A stretch of 26,000 nucleotides of DNA, taken from Glandiceps talaboti (taxonomy: Eukaryota > Hemichordata > Enteropneusta > Spengelidae). Below the pieces are notes generated by a model. It was not told the DNA's origin. It did not search any database and saw only the letters and a program-made list of their open reading frames with translations. Below are positions 1-14,149 of the stretch, in pieces; position 1 is the first letter of the stretch; each line of letters opens with the position of its first letter. The stretch spans positions 9,619,908-9,645,907 of the forward strand of contig NC_135550.1 in assembly GCF_964340395.1 (NCBI RefSeq). The letters are read 5' to 3'. The translations under genes were made by a program, and so were the position numbers.

Positions 1-182
1 ATGGATTCCAGGTAAACGTTAATGTTTGTTTTTTGTACTATGTGCTAAACCCTTGATTGGTTCAACAAACTCTACACATTCCTGGCCAAAAATGTTCATC
101 AGCACAAGTAGTTCAAAGTGTTTTTAGCATTGAGCTTTCGTCCTGTCTCGGTCGACGATCTCGTCAGAATGACAATTTTGTA

Positions 183-257
183 TACAATAGACACCGGTGG
201 AAAGATAAACAACAAGGCGGAGCCGCGTTGTTTATCTTTCCACCGGTGTCTATTGTA
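183..257. repeat. Near-perfect 75-bp inverted repeat (hairpin)
   Basis: Two perfectly complementary 31-base arms lie at 183-213 and 227-257 and are separated by 13 bases. The spacer can itself pair GCGG (217-220) with CCGC (223-226), leaving only an AAG bulge (214-216) and a 2-base turn. Each arm contains the palindrome CACCGGTG. The perfect pairing suggests either a young inversion-duplication, a foldback or MITE centre, or a stem maintained by selection. It is too perfectly paired to look like a typical animal microRNA precursor. No coding capacity is evident around it. Confidence 0.93.
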
Positions 258-1258
258 CTTATGCCCGACAAATTCACAGGATGGCAGGATTAGTCCATCT
301 CACCCTTGCTAGACTAGATTAAGATAAAGTACACACTGTCTCACCCCTTGCCACGCTAGGTGATGATAATAACTGAGATAATAGTGTACACATTCGGGTG
401 AGGACACACACAGCATTCAGTGTTCACGGCGAAGAAATAAGCCATACAACATTCACGAGCCCTGATAGGGCTTAACAACGAGACGTGTCTAATATTATAG
501 TGTAGCTCATCTGAAGATCTGTGTAAAATTCGTTTTTTAAATGTTTACCGTTTCTTTTGAATGGTAACAGTTGTGCCCTTCATCCTTAAACCCTTACTGT
601 GCAGTCACTACTCCATTAGTATGTACAGTAGTATGACTTATTTTTAATACTACTCGCCACAACTATTTTTCTCCGTAATTAAGTTCTCCTCGTAATTTTG
701 GCAAATTATTTTGGTCCGGGTCGTACTCTTGCATTTCATTCTTGAGACCATGGAGGCTCCCCTTCTATACTTCCATGTGCAGGCATATGGTTTCTGACTT
801 TGCCGGACTGGTTTTACTTGAACTACAAAGGTCAACCCAATTCACACCTTCTAAGTCCCCCTTTGTCTTACACTATCCAATACTGATAAGACTTCAGCGG
901 CAACTCAGACAAGGAGGTGGTTATAACCCGCTACACAAACTTTAATATTAGCTCCGGTAGAGGACTGCTAATCCCGTACATGTCAAACAATGTGTCAACA
1001 TTATGACAGATAAAGGGCATAATACTAGTTTTAGACCTGATGTCAGTAGTTGACAAACACTGTGCCATTCAGAGATGTATGGCAACTTATAATGATCTTT
1101 GTTGCAGTATTTCGATTCTGAATAATTTATTTTTTTTAAATCAATTTTGCAAGATTGTCACTTCAAGTGCACCTGGCAAGATTGATTTTATGTCATGTAA
1201 TGTGTTTTTATGTGCATTTTGTTAGTTTGTTTGTGTGACATCTTTGAGTGTTTGGGTA

Positions 1259-1261
<3 letters not shown>
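258..1261. other. Non-coding stretch, no gene recognised
   Basis: No convincing coding region is visible; all frames are broken within about 67 codons. Around 297-402 there are imperfect repeats of a CTCACCC-type motif (298-304, 340-347) with a GGGTGAG complement at 395-401, followed by short CA runs. This could be degraded repeat DNA, but the boundaries could not be defined. Confidence 0.6.

Positions 1262-1345
<84 letters not shown>
1262..1345. repeat. (TC)n dinucleotide microsatellite
   Basis: About 84 bases of uninterrupted TC/CT repeat form a polypyrimidine tract on the plus strand. It is capable of triplex (H-DNA) formation. It directly abuts a retroelement-like 3' tail. Confidence 0.98.
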
Positions 1346-1347
<2 letters not shown>

Positions 1348-1430
1348 GTTTTTCATTTTTAGGAGCCTGTAAATGGGACTTGCTCCCGTTGATCTGCCAT
1401 TAAATAAATAAAATTAAAAATTAAAAAAAC
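1346..1430 (+). mobile_element. Candidate 3' end of a truncated non-LTR retroelement
   Basis: Just after the (TC)n tract comes a short segment with a GGAGC/GCTCC stem-loop (about 1362-1386), then an A-rich tail of TAAATAAATAAA and A-runs (about 1400-1430). A small 3' hairpin followed by an A-rich or short-repeat tail is typical of LINE and SINE 3' ends, and 5'-truncated copies are common. No reverse-transcriptase fragment is visible upstream, so the family cannot be named. A gene 3' UTR with polyadenylation signals is the main alternative. Confidence 0.4.
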
Positions 1431-1433
1431 ACA

Positions 1434-1470
1434 CCATAGTTACAGCTGACCACTAGGTGGCGGTATGATC
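1434..1470 (+). promoter_or_regulatory. CTCF-core-like site, copy 1 of a direct repeat
   Basis: This 37-base unit contains CCACTAGGTGGCGGT (1450-1464), which matches the conserved bilaterian CTCF core (CC-x-C-YAG-x-GGC-R). A second copy, 35 of 37 bases identical, starts 81 bases downstream in the same orientation. The motif match is direct; binding is inferred. It could be carried by a repeat element, because it begins right after a retroelement-like tail. Confidence 0.5.
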
Positions 1471-1514
1471 TGTCTTGGTCAACAATCCTGCAATCCTCAT
1501 CAGAATTACAAATT

Positions 1515-1551
1515 CCATAGTTACAACTGACCACTAGGTGGCAGTATGATC
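1515..1551 (+). promoter_or_regulatory. CTCF-core-like site, copy 2 of a direct repeat
   Basis: This copy differs from copy 1 at two positions and has the core CCACTAGGTGGCAGT (1531-1545), closer still to the CTCF consensus. The identity extends about 16 bases upstream of the core (CCATAGTTACARCTGA), so the pair arose by duplication rather than by independent motif gain. Confidence 0.5.
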
Positions 1552-1641
1552 AGCCGAGTGTAGATGTTAGGTAGTTCGATGCCCCAGTCATGGGCTCTGT
1601 TAATCTTGGGATTCATCCTTTTTGCTGTCAAAATGTTGACT

Positions 1642-1929
1642 CAGTAACCCCATCTACACGGCACTAAAAATCCTACCTGAAGCAGTACTAATAGTTTGAA
1701 GCCCGTGTATACGTAAACGCGTCCCAAACCTGTCCTGAAACCGCGAAACCGTTCTGACTTTAGGGCACATTCGAGAGGGTTCCTGAAACCCTCCTGACTT
1801 CGTCCTATGTACATATGACATTAACATCTATGCAGAAACCTTCCTGCATGTAGACACAAACCTATGCTACCTCAGGTAGGACTCGGGACTGCCTCAGGTA
1901 GGACGATATGCGTCTAGACGCGGCTACTG
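1642..1929. mobile_element. Non-autonomous DNA transposon (MITE-like), 288 bp
   Basis: The ends at 1642-1683 and 1891-1929 are imperfect terminal inverted repeats of about 40 bases. Both begin CAGTA-x-CC when read inward and share TCTA-x-ACG and a TCCTACCTGA block. Inside lie short repeats of a CCTGAAACC-type motif (around 1734, 1779) and a second CCTCAGGTAGGAC-like unit near 1870-1882. There is no coding capacity. CAGT-type ends resemble hAT-like families, but the flanks show no clear 8-bp target duplication, so the superfamily is unassigned. It probably represents an old insertion. Confidence 0.6.
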
Positions 1930-3131
<1,202 letters not shown>

Positions 3132-3398
3132 GACACACACACACACAGACAAACAAATAAATAAATACATACATACATACATACATACATACATACATAC
3201 ATACATACATACATACACACACATACATACATACATACATACACACATACACACACAAATAAATAAATACATACATACATACACACACATACATACATAC
3301 ATACATACATACATACATACATACATACACACACATACAATGTACATACATACATACATACATACATACATACATACATACATACATACATACATACA

Positions 3399-3430
<32 letters not shown>

Positions 3431-3458
3431 CATACATACATACATACATACATACATT
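3132..3458. repeat. Compound (CA)n / (AAAT)n / (CATA)n microsatellite
   Basis: More than 320 bases, dominated by the tetranucleotide CATA. It is interrupted by (CA) runs, two AAATAAATAAATA blocks (about 3155-3166 and 3258-3268) and a TACAATGTACA interruption near 3336. The repeated interruption blocks suggest internal duplication as well as slippage. Frames on both strands are open only because a 4-bp repeat without stops reads through. Confidence 0.97.
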
Positions 3459-4435
3459 ATACATACTATCATTATTGATATAATAGCTATATGTATTTAA
3501 TAACAACATGTTTGTTATGACCTTGAATTGGGATATAACGTCATTTTACTGTTTAATAACCATCTCAGTGGATTTCACAAACCGGATGACCTATTGTACA
3601 CAAACCCGTTACAGTCCTCTAATTTTCCAATTAACAACTGATTTGCTGTTTTAAACAACGTTCGCAAAGCGAACCTAAGTTACATTTATTGGATCGCAAA
3701 GTAAATTTGATTAATGTACATTGTCAAGGTTACAATTAAATTGCAATAGGGGCTTTGGTTGGGACGGAAATAACAGGAGTCATTCTCCGGTCAATCGTTG
3801 TGGTATTTATATATGATATTACATCGGAGACGTTGATTTCCAGGCAACTGTCAATTCGCACTCCCGCGTTTCATTGGAAATTTCAATCTATCGCATAGGA
3901 AAATAATCAATGTACGTCAAACACACACACACAGTGTACCATTTGTACATGTAACAACTTCGACGTTTTATACGTGCAGCCGTACCCGTGCTTGTTACAA
4001 CGAACGTCTAGTCTATTCGTGTTCTGTCATCGTCGACGTCGTTGCCTGTAATTCGTCAAATTTCTGTGTACGTGTGTGTTCAAACATATATAACTGCAAG
4101 ACTATACGTGATGACAGTGTCATATTCGTGGTTAAATATAGCAGGATATAAAAGCATCCCATTCATGAAACGTTGGACAATTATACAAATGAATGTAGTT
4201 AATGTACAATTCAATCTTAATGCAAAATATTTACAATATGTTTTACTCTCAATACATCAATTATTGTACTACTGTATGGCTACTTTACTTACATTTTAAC
4301 TTATACAAAGATATTTTGGTAGACACACATTCACTTGGCTATTGACAGCCTTATAATTAAATGGTAGTGAACAATTTTGCAAACCTACAAGGTAAACGAC
4401 TGCTCATGAGGTTTGAATGTTCAAAAAAGTCTCCA
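3459..4435. other. Non-coding stretch with a nuclear-receptor-like site
   Basis: No gene is recognised. TGACCTTGA (3518-3526) is an exact complement of TCAAGGTCA, the extended half-site of ERR/NR5A-type nuclear receptors. A related TCAAGGTTA lies near 3725. Both are motif matches without further support. Confidence 0.5.
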
Positions 4436-4499
4436 CAGAGAGAGAGACACACACACAAGGAGAGACAGAGAGAGAGACACAGACATACAGAGACAGATG
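4436..4499. repeat. Degenerate (GA)n/(CA)n/(GACA)n repeat
   Basis: A purine-rich, imperfect simple repeat of AGAGAC and ACACAC units. It yields spurious open frames on both strands. Confidence 0.9.
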
Positions 4500-4660
4500 A
4501 GAAGGCATACACAAACACGATCACATGGCTGTCACCCACGTCATCACTGAATAAAGATTTAAGTAGTTATTGCGGCGAATCCGCGAATTTTTGTTTAATT
4601 TACTAAGTAAACGACTGCATATGACGTTTAATTTGGTTCAAATCATGAGAAAAATATTTC

Positions 4661-4755
4661 GCCCCCCCTCCTTTCAGACCATCAGAATGTTCATGCCCCC
4701 CGAACCCTCAACTTTTCTCATGCCCCCCCCCCATTTCTCCCCAGGCCCCCTGCCG
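4661..4755. repeat. C-rich low-complexity segment
   Basis: Several cytosine runs of 6 to 10 bases (near 4664, 4696, 4722 and 4744) are separated by pyrimidine-rich spacers. On the minus strand these are G-runs that could form a quadruplex, although the spacers are long. It is unusual against the AT-rich background. Confidence 0.7.
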
Positions 4756-4830
4756 TAAATTCTGATCGCAGCCTTAACGCAATACATAGCACTATAGGTT
4801 AGACGACCGATTTCACCGTAGGCCTTACCT

Positions 4831-5003
4831 TCATCCATCCACCCATCCATCCAAACATACGTACATACAGCCACATCCATGCACACGCACGCACGCACGC
4901 ACGTACGCATGCACATGTATGTATGCATTCATACATTCATACATACATACATACATACATACATACATACATACATACATACATACACGCACGCACGTAC
5001 GCA

Positions 5004-5035
<32 letters not shown>

Positions 5036-5092
5036 CACACACACATACATACATACATACATACATACATACATACATACATACATACATAC
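4831..5092. repeat. Compound (CATC)n(ACGC)n(CATA)n(CA)n(CATA)n microsatellite
   Basis: A 262-base tract passes through CATC, CATA, GCAC, CATA, GCAC, CA and CATA repeats. Two CpG-containing GCAC blocks (about 4881-4905 and 4987-5023) occur within it. Alternating purine-pyrimidine stretches make it Z-DNA-prone. All open frames here are repeat translations. Confidence 0.97.
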
Positions 5093-6124
5093 GTCACAAA
5101 TACATTATTTCAGTTGATGTTATATTTCTTCATACAAAAGGTCAACTTACGTACCTGTATGAATTACTCTCTCGACCTAAGAATACATATATCAATCTTA
5201 ATTTCAACATGATTAATCGACCGTGAATCGCAGGATTACTATTTCTGTAGAATTTGGTGCCTCATAGTCGCCCGTTTGAACGCAATATTTCTTAATTTGA
5301 AAATTGAGCAACATTTCATTTACTGAATAACATGATTGGTTTGAAAAGTAAATTTCATCTTTCCTGAACAGAAGTTGAAACATATTGAGAGTGTTCTCCT
5401 CGCTACACCGGGATGGGGATTTCCGAGTATTTCTGACCCTCGCGCCGAGTAATTTATAAAGTTGAATAAGTACGTCTCTCGCTATTCGAGGCGACAGGCA
5501 CAGATTCTGTGGTACTGTATGGCACTAACTTTACAACAGCGTCTACGTGCATAACTGGAACTTAAGAGGTCTATCTGATACTCCGCGTGTGCGCAATTCA
5601 ATATTTACAGCATTGAGCTGATACATCGAGTGATAAAGTTATTAATTTCATACGATGAATTAAAATTCAATTTGATCTACACTCAGTGACCTACACTGAC
5701 AGACAAACAAAGTATTTAGCGTGTTTAACGATCGAAACAAGCACTGTCATATTGTTTTAGAGGTGTTCTTGAAACTGCCGTATGCCATCGTCCGTATGGT
5801 TCTGTTTAAACCTTTTAGCCAACGCAGCATATTAAGTTTTAATTGTCTCACTACCAGATGGGATTTTCTATTATATCAGATATCAATGTATACAATGTTA
5901 TCAAAAAAACGAATCTCTGCCACCAGGTTGCAATATTGTGTGATAAAAAGTCTGAAACTATTAAGCCATTGCGGCGAAGTACAATCGTAGATGGCCTCAA
6001 ACTCTCTGGAAAGCACAGCGTCAAATCGTTCCAGTATATACCGCTTATCTTCTTGTATGAAAATAGATTATTAAAGGGTGGGCCGTGTGTGGCAGATGAA
6101 CCCATATTTACAAATATTAGTCAG

Positions 6125-6128
<4 letters not shown>
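5093..6128. other. Non-coding stretch, no recognised gene
   Basis: Two overlapping frames of about 85-95 codons occur at about 5843-6128 (plus) and 5851-6105 (minus). Neither resembles a known family and the plus one runs into the adjacent microsatellite. They are treated as chance open frames. Confidence 0.55.
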
Positions 6129-6176
<48 letters not shown>

Positions 6177-6222
6177 ACACATACGTACGTACGTACGTAC
6201 GTACGTACGTACATATATACAT

Positions 6223-6272
<50 letters not shown>

Positions 6273-6310
6273 GTACATACATACATACATACATATATAC
6301 ATACATACAT
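6129..6310. repeat. Compound (CA)n(ACGT)n(CAGA)n(CATA)n microsatellite
   Basis: About 46 bases of CA are followed by (ACGT)n (about 6183-6212), (CAGA)n (about 6224-6270) and (CATA)n to 6310. The CA and ACGT blocks are strictly alternating purine-pyrimidine and the ACGT block is self-complementary. The region is a candidate Z-DNA or cruciform site. Confidence 0.97.
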
Positions 6311-7236
6311 TTAACAGTTATAGGTCTCGGCTTATTTGCTACAAGTACAGAAAAAAATGTACAGCTATATCAAAAGAAGAATTTAGATAAATGAAAAGCA
6401 ATTCACTAGTTTATTTACCGTCAGTATAAAATAACCCAACATGACGAGGTTAAATTCTTTCAATATTTGAATGACATTGATTTTTTTTTTCATTCGATTC
6501 GATCAATTCTGATTTTTAAAAGCGTAGTGTTATCCATTATGTCCGTTTCAATATTACTAGTATTAGTTGAATGACAGCTATTTCCGTACTGATTAATACA
6601 CATAGATTGAATGTCCTTGTAACAGTACAATAACAACGGCTTCTATTACTACGTACTACCGCTTGCTGGTACCATACAACAAGTTTCTTCATTCCACATA
6701 AATTTGCATTTTTTCTCCCATTTTTGTAAACTGACATTAAATGTTTTTAAAAGTATAGTATTTGTGTGCCACGTGTTGTTATTACACTCATCCAGCCGAA
6801 CGAAAGCGATACCTGTGTTTCCAGGTTATCCATCCTCGAAGGAAATGTAGTTATTCTAATTCTGAATAATTTAAGTTGTCACCTTTTCATTTCCGCGTAG
6901 AATACCAAAAAACACAAGCTTACCAATTTACTCGATAAAGAAATGTTATGAAATGAAAACAAGAAGGAAAAGCCACTAAACGAGCCTTCTATGATTAGTT
7001 AAAATCCTAATTAGTTAAAGTAGAATTACCATGTGGCTAGCTAGCTGCAATTTTTCAATACTTTTATTTTTACTGTATAACATTTTTGCTCACATATAGG
7101 TGTGATTTCAATGGACGCACTTAGTGAACACAACAAACCTAAAGATAACCCTAATTATAAACATAAAATTTAGAATTAAACAACACGATAAAACATACGA
7201 GTAAACAAACAGCAAACAAATAAACCACCAAAATAA
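6311..7236. other. Non-coding stretch, nothing recognised
   Basis: AT-rich unique sequence with only short open frames. The ATTAGTTAAA motif occurs twice near 6994 and 7010. No RNA or mobile element was recognised. Confidence 0.6.
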
Positions 7237-7260
7237 GCAAACAAACAAACAAACAAACAG
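7237..7260. repeat. (AAAC)n microsatellite
   Basis: Six tandem AAAC units, with related AAAC-rich sequence from about 7202. It is responsible for the apparent Phe/Cys/Leu/Val-rich frames on the minus strand. Confidence 0.85.
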
Positions 7261-10232
<2,972 letters not shown>

Positions 10233-10256
10233 CTCGGTGAGTATCAATCTGCTAAG

Positions 10257-10284
10257 ACAGTGCTCTATACCGCAGTGGCAGAGC
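10257..10284 (+). repeat. Hairpin-forming motif, copy 1
   Basis: ACAGTGCTC (10257-10265) and CAGAGC (10279-10284) bracket a short variable centre. GCTCT (10262-10266) pairs with AGAGC (10280-10284). The unit sits inside the island between two (TA)n tracts and has a related copy at 10385-10415. Confidence 0.5.
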
Positions 10285-10285
10285 G

Positions 10286-10286
<1 letters not shown>

Positions 10287-10361
<75 letters not shown>
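10287..10361. repeat. (TA)n microsatellite, right of pair
   Basis: About 75 bases of pure TA. It separates the two copies of the GCTC...GAGC hairpin motif. Confidence 0.98.
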
Positions 10362-10364
<3 letters not shown>

Positions 10365-10384
10365 TATGTGTCTCACTGGAGAGA

Positions 10385-10416
10385 ACAGTGCTCAATGCGA
10401 TATTAGTAGCAGAGCA
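10385..10416 (+). repeat. Hairpin-forming motif, copy 2
   Basis: It begins with the same ACAGTGCTC (10385-10393) and ends with the same CAGAGC (10410-10415) as copy 1, but with a different centre. TGCTC/GAGCA plus TGC/GCA can pair to give an 8-bp stem with a 2-base bulge. Conserved flanks with complementary ends and a diverged loop suggest a repeat family or compensated structure. Confidence 0.45.
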
Positions 10417-13400
10417 TTGTAGGGGTATTAGATGGATTCCAGCATATCTATACGTTGAAAACAACAGGGTTTGTTTCTGACTATGCCTCGATACAAGAGC
10501 TACTGCAACAGCAATTTTGATGACGTCAAAGTGTTTTCACTGGGTAATGTCATTAAAATAAATATGCGGAACACGCTTAACATTTCGTCGTGAAATGTGT
10601 CCCCAAATTAAATGGATATTATACGTCTGTTAAATAGTGACGGTAATGGTCCACAGTTGCCGACCCCACCACTCAAAATAAGGGTTACATTTCTTGCCAT
10701 GTCTAATTTCATGTAAACACGTGACCTGACATCCACTTCATCCTCAACCACAGAGCTCAGTTACACCAGTCGTTCCATATAAATCTCTGCTTTTTGATGA
10801 CGCAATCCTCTCTGGTATTGACGCAACTTCCTAAATTTTATCGAATTTCGAGATGTCTGTTTGCTTGTGGATACAAAGCAAACTTATCGAAAATGATTCG
10901 GGATGCCGATTAGGGATAATCGTTGCCATGGTAGTCGAGGTTCGTGATAAGTATAGATAGATAAAGGAAGTCGTAGATATACCAGGCAGCATATATGTCT
11001 CGTTTTAAACATCCTATCGCCACAATTAACGACTTTAATTATTTTGTAGCTCTTCTTGGATGAATGTTAGCTTCTTTGATCTTCGCCGCGGTTTCATTGT
11101 AATCGCTTCTTTATCTGCCTATACGTGGTTCATGTACATTTCCGAAATTGACATTGTCCAGAAGTTCCCATTTTCTTGATATTCGCGTGTGAGAAAATGA
11201 CAAATGTGCTTTTATTATTATGCTTCGCTCGTATCGGAGCAAGTTTGGGCATGTAATTAACTGCATTGTAAACTATAAACACGATTTACTTAACACTAAT
11301 GTGACTACCCGAGCACCTACATTTTTATATAAATATTTCACATCCCACGCAAGCATCCGTGCTATACTTCTCTAAAATAACATTCCCCTAAACTCCAGTA
11401 TTGTATTATGCTGGCCAGAAAATTTGAGGAAGTTACTAGTATATTGGGCAAAATGTACAGATAAAGGCCTCCGCCAGGGGTAATACTCTTTCCGAGTGTT
11501 ATTATAGCGACATTGTGGCAGGCGCTTTATAAAACGTGTCAAAACCGGGACTAAAACACATTCACTGCAACTGAGTACTCACAAAGTATAGAAAACAGAG
11601 ATGAACTTCGAGTACAGTAACTATCCTTATCACCATGGCTACAGTTCGTTATGATGTGAGATACCCCTCTACATGTATGACAACGTCTCGATGTATTTCG
11701 AACAATTTAGTCTGTTAAGTACACAAGTCAATGTGGTATTCAGATCTTGTAGATGTACCGTGACCGAAATGATTTATCATATATTAAAGAGTCTTAAGAC
11801 ACACACTATTAGATATTTTTAGTCACGTCAACATAATTCATACTGTCTCGCCGGAACTATCTTGTCTTCATGTTGGCGCTGTTCCAAGATGTAGCTTAGC
11901 ACGATATCAAAATCCCTGACTTAGCTGAAAGTATTTCGAAGCAGGATGACTCCTGTTGAGCCATGTTGAGCCATGGAGCAGATATTTTGTTTTTTAAGAA
12001 TACTTTACTAGTTACTTTCCTGGGGGAAAAACACTTTCAAACAGTCATATTGAATAACTTACCAGGGATATATGCTGCAACAAAGTGTAGTTTTTTAAAG
12101 TCATTATGGTAGTACATAATTCTGGAGAGATGAGAAGATGAACCAACCCATTCTCACTACACCTTTATAGGCTGATGAGTGGGTTTGACCGACCACAGAG
12201 TTCGTCAATCAAACATCAAAATTTTCACACGCGTAACCATGACAATAATCTCATCGACCTTTACAATTACAATGTCGTCAGTCTACTAGCATATGTAATG
12301 TCAAAACTTTACTACAAGTTGTACAAAATGTACAATCTTTTTATTTAGCCCAACAATTTAAAATGACACTCCTTTTCGACAATTTTGCAAATATATGACA
12401 ACAGTTTCATCATTTTAACCTTAGAAATCATAACAAAACTTTGCCATTAGAAAATATTGAACGGTTGGGTTGGGTAAGTTATGAAGTAACAGAAACTGTA
12501 CATTCTCGGTAAGTGTACATAGGGTGTACATATTTGAAAGAAAGAAAAACTAATTGCTCAGCGTTTACAAATCTGAACTTACGAATACTGTGAGCTGAAG
12601 TGAGATTTACAAGTATTATTCAGACTATGAAAAAAACTCCATCAGCAAAAAAACCCTCGGTGTTTTTGTGGATTTCTTTTAATTCATATCTGACATAATG
12701 AATAAATTCAGTTTGATCGTTCGTTCGATGATAGGAGGGGATTCGATGATACTGTACGACTGAAAACTTGAAAATTACGCCGTTGACGGTGGGAATTGTA
12801 TCACCTGAACACCTATCAAATGTCCTAACCCGCAGTAATATTTATGTAATGTAATGTTGTAAACTAATGCAGACAGTTGTGATTTTCACAAAAGGTAACG
12901 TTTCAGTAATTATTTTTATTGATCTACTTTGGTTGCCGGGCAGAACATTTATCGATATGCCAATGTTTACTGATTCAGAAGAGGCGGTTTATCTGTAGAA
13001 ACTATTGAGGTCTGTGGATTATCAATTCTTACGATGAGTTGTGGTTACTGTTGTTGTGAAATAACAACACACGTCTTGGAAAATAACAGATTGATTCGTC
13101 ACGGCGGTACAAATGCTCGGAATGATTTCCGGGAAAAATACACGGAGAGGAAGTTCCTATAGTTTTAGCTAAAAGTCATCGCTATTATACATGTTACCTT
13201 AGCTTGAAACTATAAGGCTATTCGAAAATAGAATCTGTTCGGGAATTATTCCAGAAATGTTTGAACCTTCTTTGTGTGGAAAACTGACTAAGTGCTTTAC
13301 GTTAACTTGTGTATAGAACATATTGGAGCGATTTTCAATGCTAGCATGGGGTTTTATTGAGTTTCTTCTACGATGAACTAATTTTCAACACTTCCAATGA

Positions 13401-14149
13401 TTTAGAAATGCTTGCAGATTCCACCATTAATATACGTATAGATACTGGAAACCAATTCAATATTTTTATGAATACATAATCTACTTACTTTTCCATTTCT
13501 ATCATTGAAATCCACACAAATGAAAAAGAAACAGTCGATTAATGATAACTATGGAGACAGAATTAAATGACAAAAAAAAATATCACCGAAACATATTTTG
13601 AATCTCGGAGGGTTCTTGTTTCAACGTAATGATATTGTTTAAATTCAAGACGTGTCATAACGAGTCAATAACAACGTGATGTCCTTACAGTATTTATCCG
13701 CTCACCAACGAGATTGTGTGTGTACAGTGTAGAACTGACAAAACTATGCGTTGTAGGATCAGTTACCAGGAATTTCTGGGTTGATGCGATGAATCGGTAC
13801 GGTACTTCACTTCTGGTATGCGGGTCGTGTAATCCAGCCACCATTGTGGCTGTGGCATGTGGATGCGTTCCATTCCTGTCTAACGAAGGCTTAATTTTCA
13901 TTTGCTGTGATCAAGAAGGTCAAATAAATATGGGGATCGGAAATACAGAAATAGAAACCATACAATGAAACAGTTCTCATTTGAGTGAGTTTTAAATTCC
14001 TTCAATGTGTAAGTGTGGGTATACCACGATAAGTAAATGACAGTATGTTGACTCGTTCAACATGAAAGTTCAACAGCGTTCCCATGGCCATATACATGCG
14101 TCAAGTCATAATTAAATATCGGAGATGGAAAATTTATATTCACAGCAAG
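10417..14149. other. Long non-coding stretch (about 3.7 kb)
   Basis: There is no convincing gene. A pair of overlapping open frames at 13665-13968 (78 codons minus, 84 codons plus) is slightly GC-richer than its surroundings but matches no known family. Other items are a CRE palindrome TGACGTCA at 10521-10528, a GTTGCCATGG half X-box at 10922-10931 and a tandem 11-base repeat GTTGAGCCATG at about 11954-11975. The last 1-2 kb may include the 3' flank of the minus-strand gene, but no canonical AATAAA close to its stop was seen. Confidence 0.55.
10521..10528. promoter_or_regulatory. Perfect CRE palindrome TGACGTCA
   Basis: An exact full-length cAMP response element, the CREB/ATF binding palindrome. 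No TATA box or gene start is apparent beside it. Confidence 0.35.

Noticed and set aside
3132-3458. Regular short repeats as a possible CRISPR array
   Set aside because: The unit is a 4-base tandem repeat without spacers, and the genome context is eukaryotic.
4635-4644. GGTTCAAATC, resembling a tRNA B box
   Set aside because: No T-stem pairing, A box or acceptor stem surrounds it.
4674-5226. His-Thr-rich and Cys-Val-rich frames
   Set aside because: Artefacts of the compound CATA/ACGC/CA repeat.
5843-6394. 183-codon plus-strand frame
   Set aside because: Half is microsatellite translation; the first 90 residues resemble nothing known and overlap an equally long minus frame.
12172-12210. CTGATGAG, the start of a hammerhead ribozyme core
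   Set aside because: The required GAAA segment and closing stems are absent.
13665-13968. Overlapping 78- and 84-codon frames on opposite strands
   Set aside because: Both are open by chance in a slightly GC-richer patch, with no recognisable domain or splice evidence.
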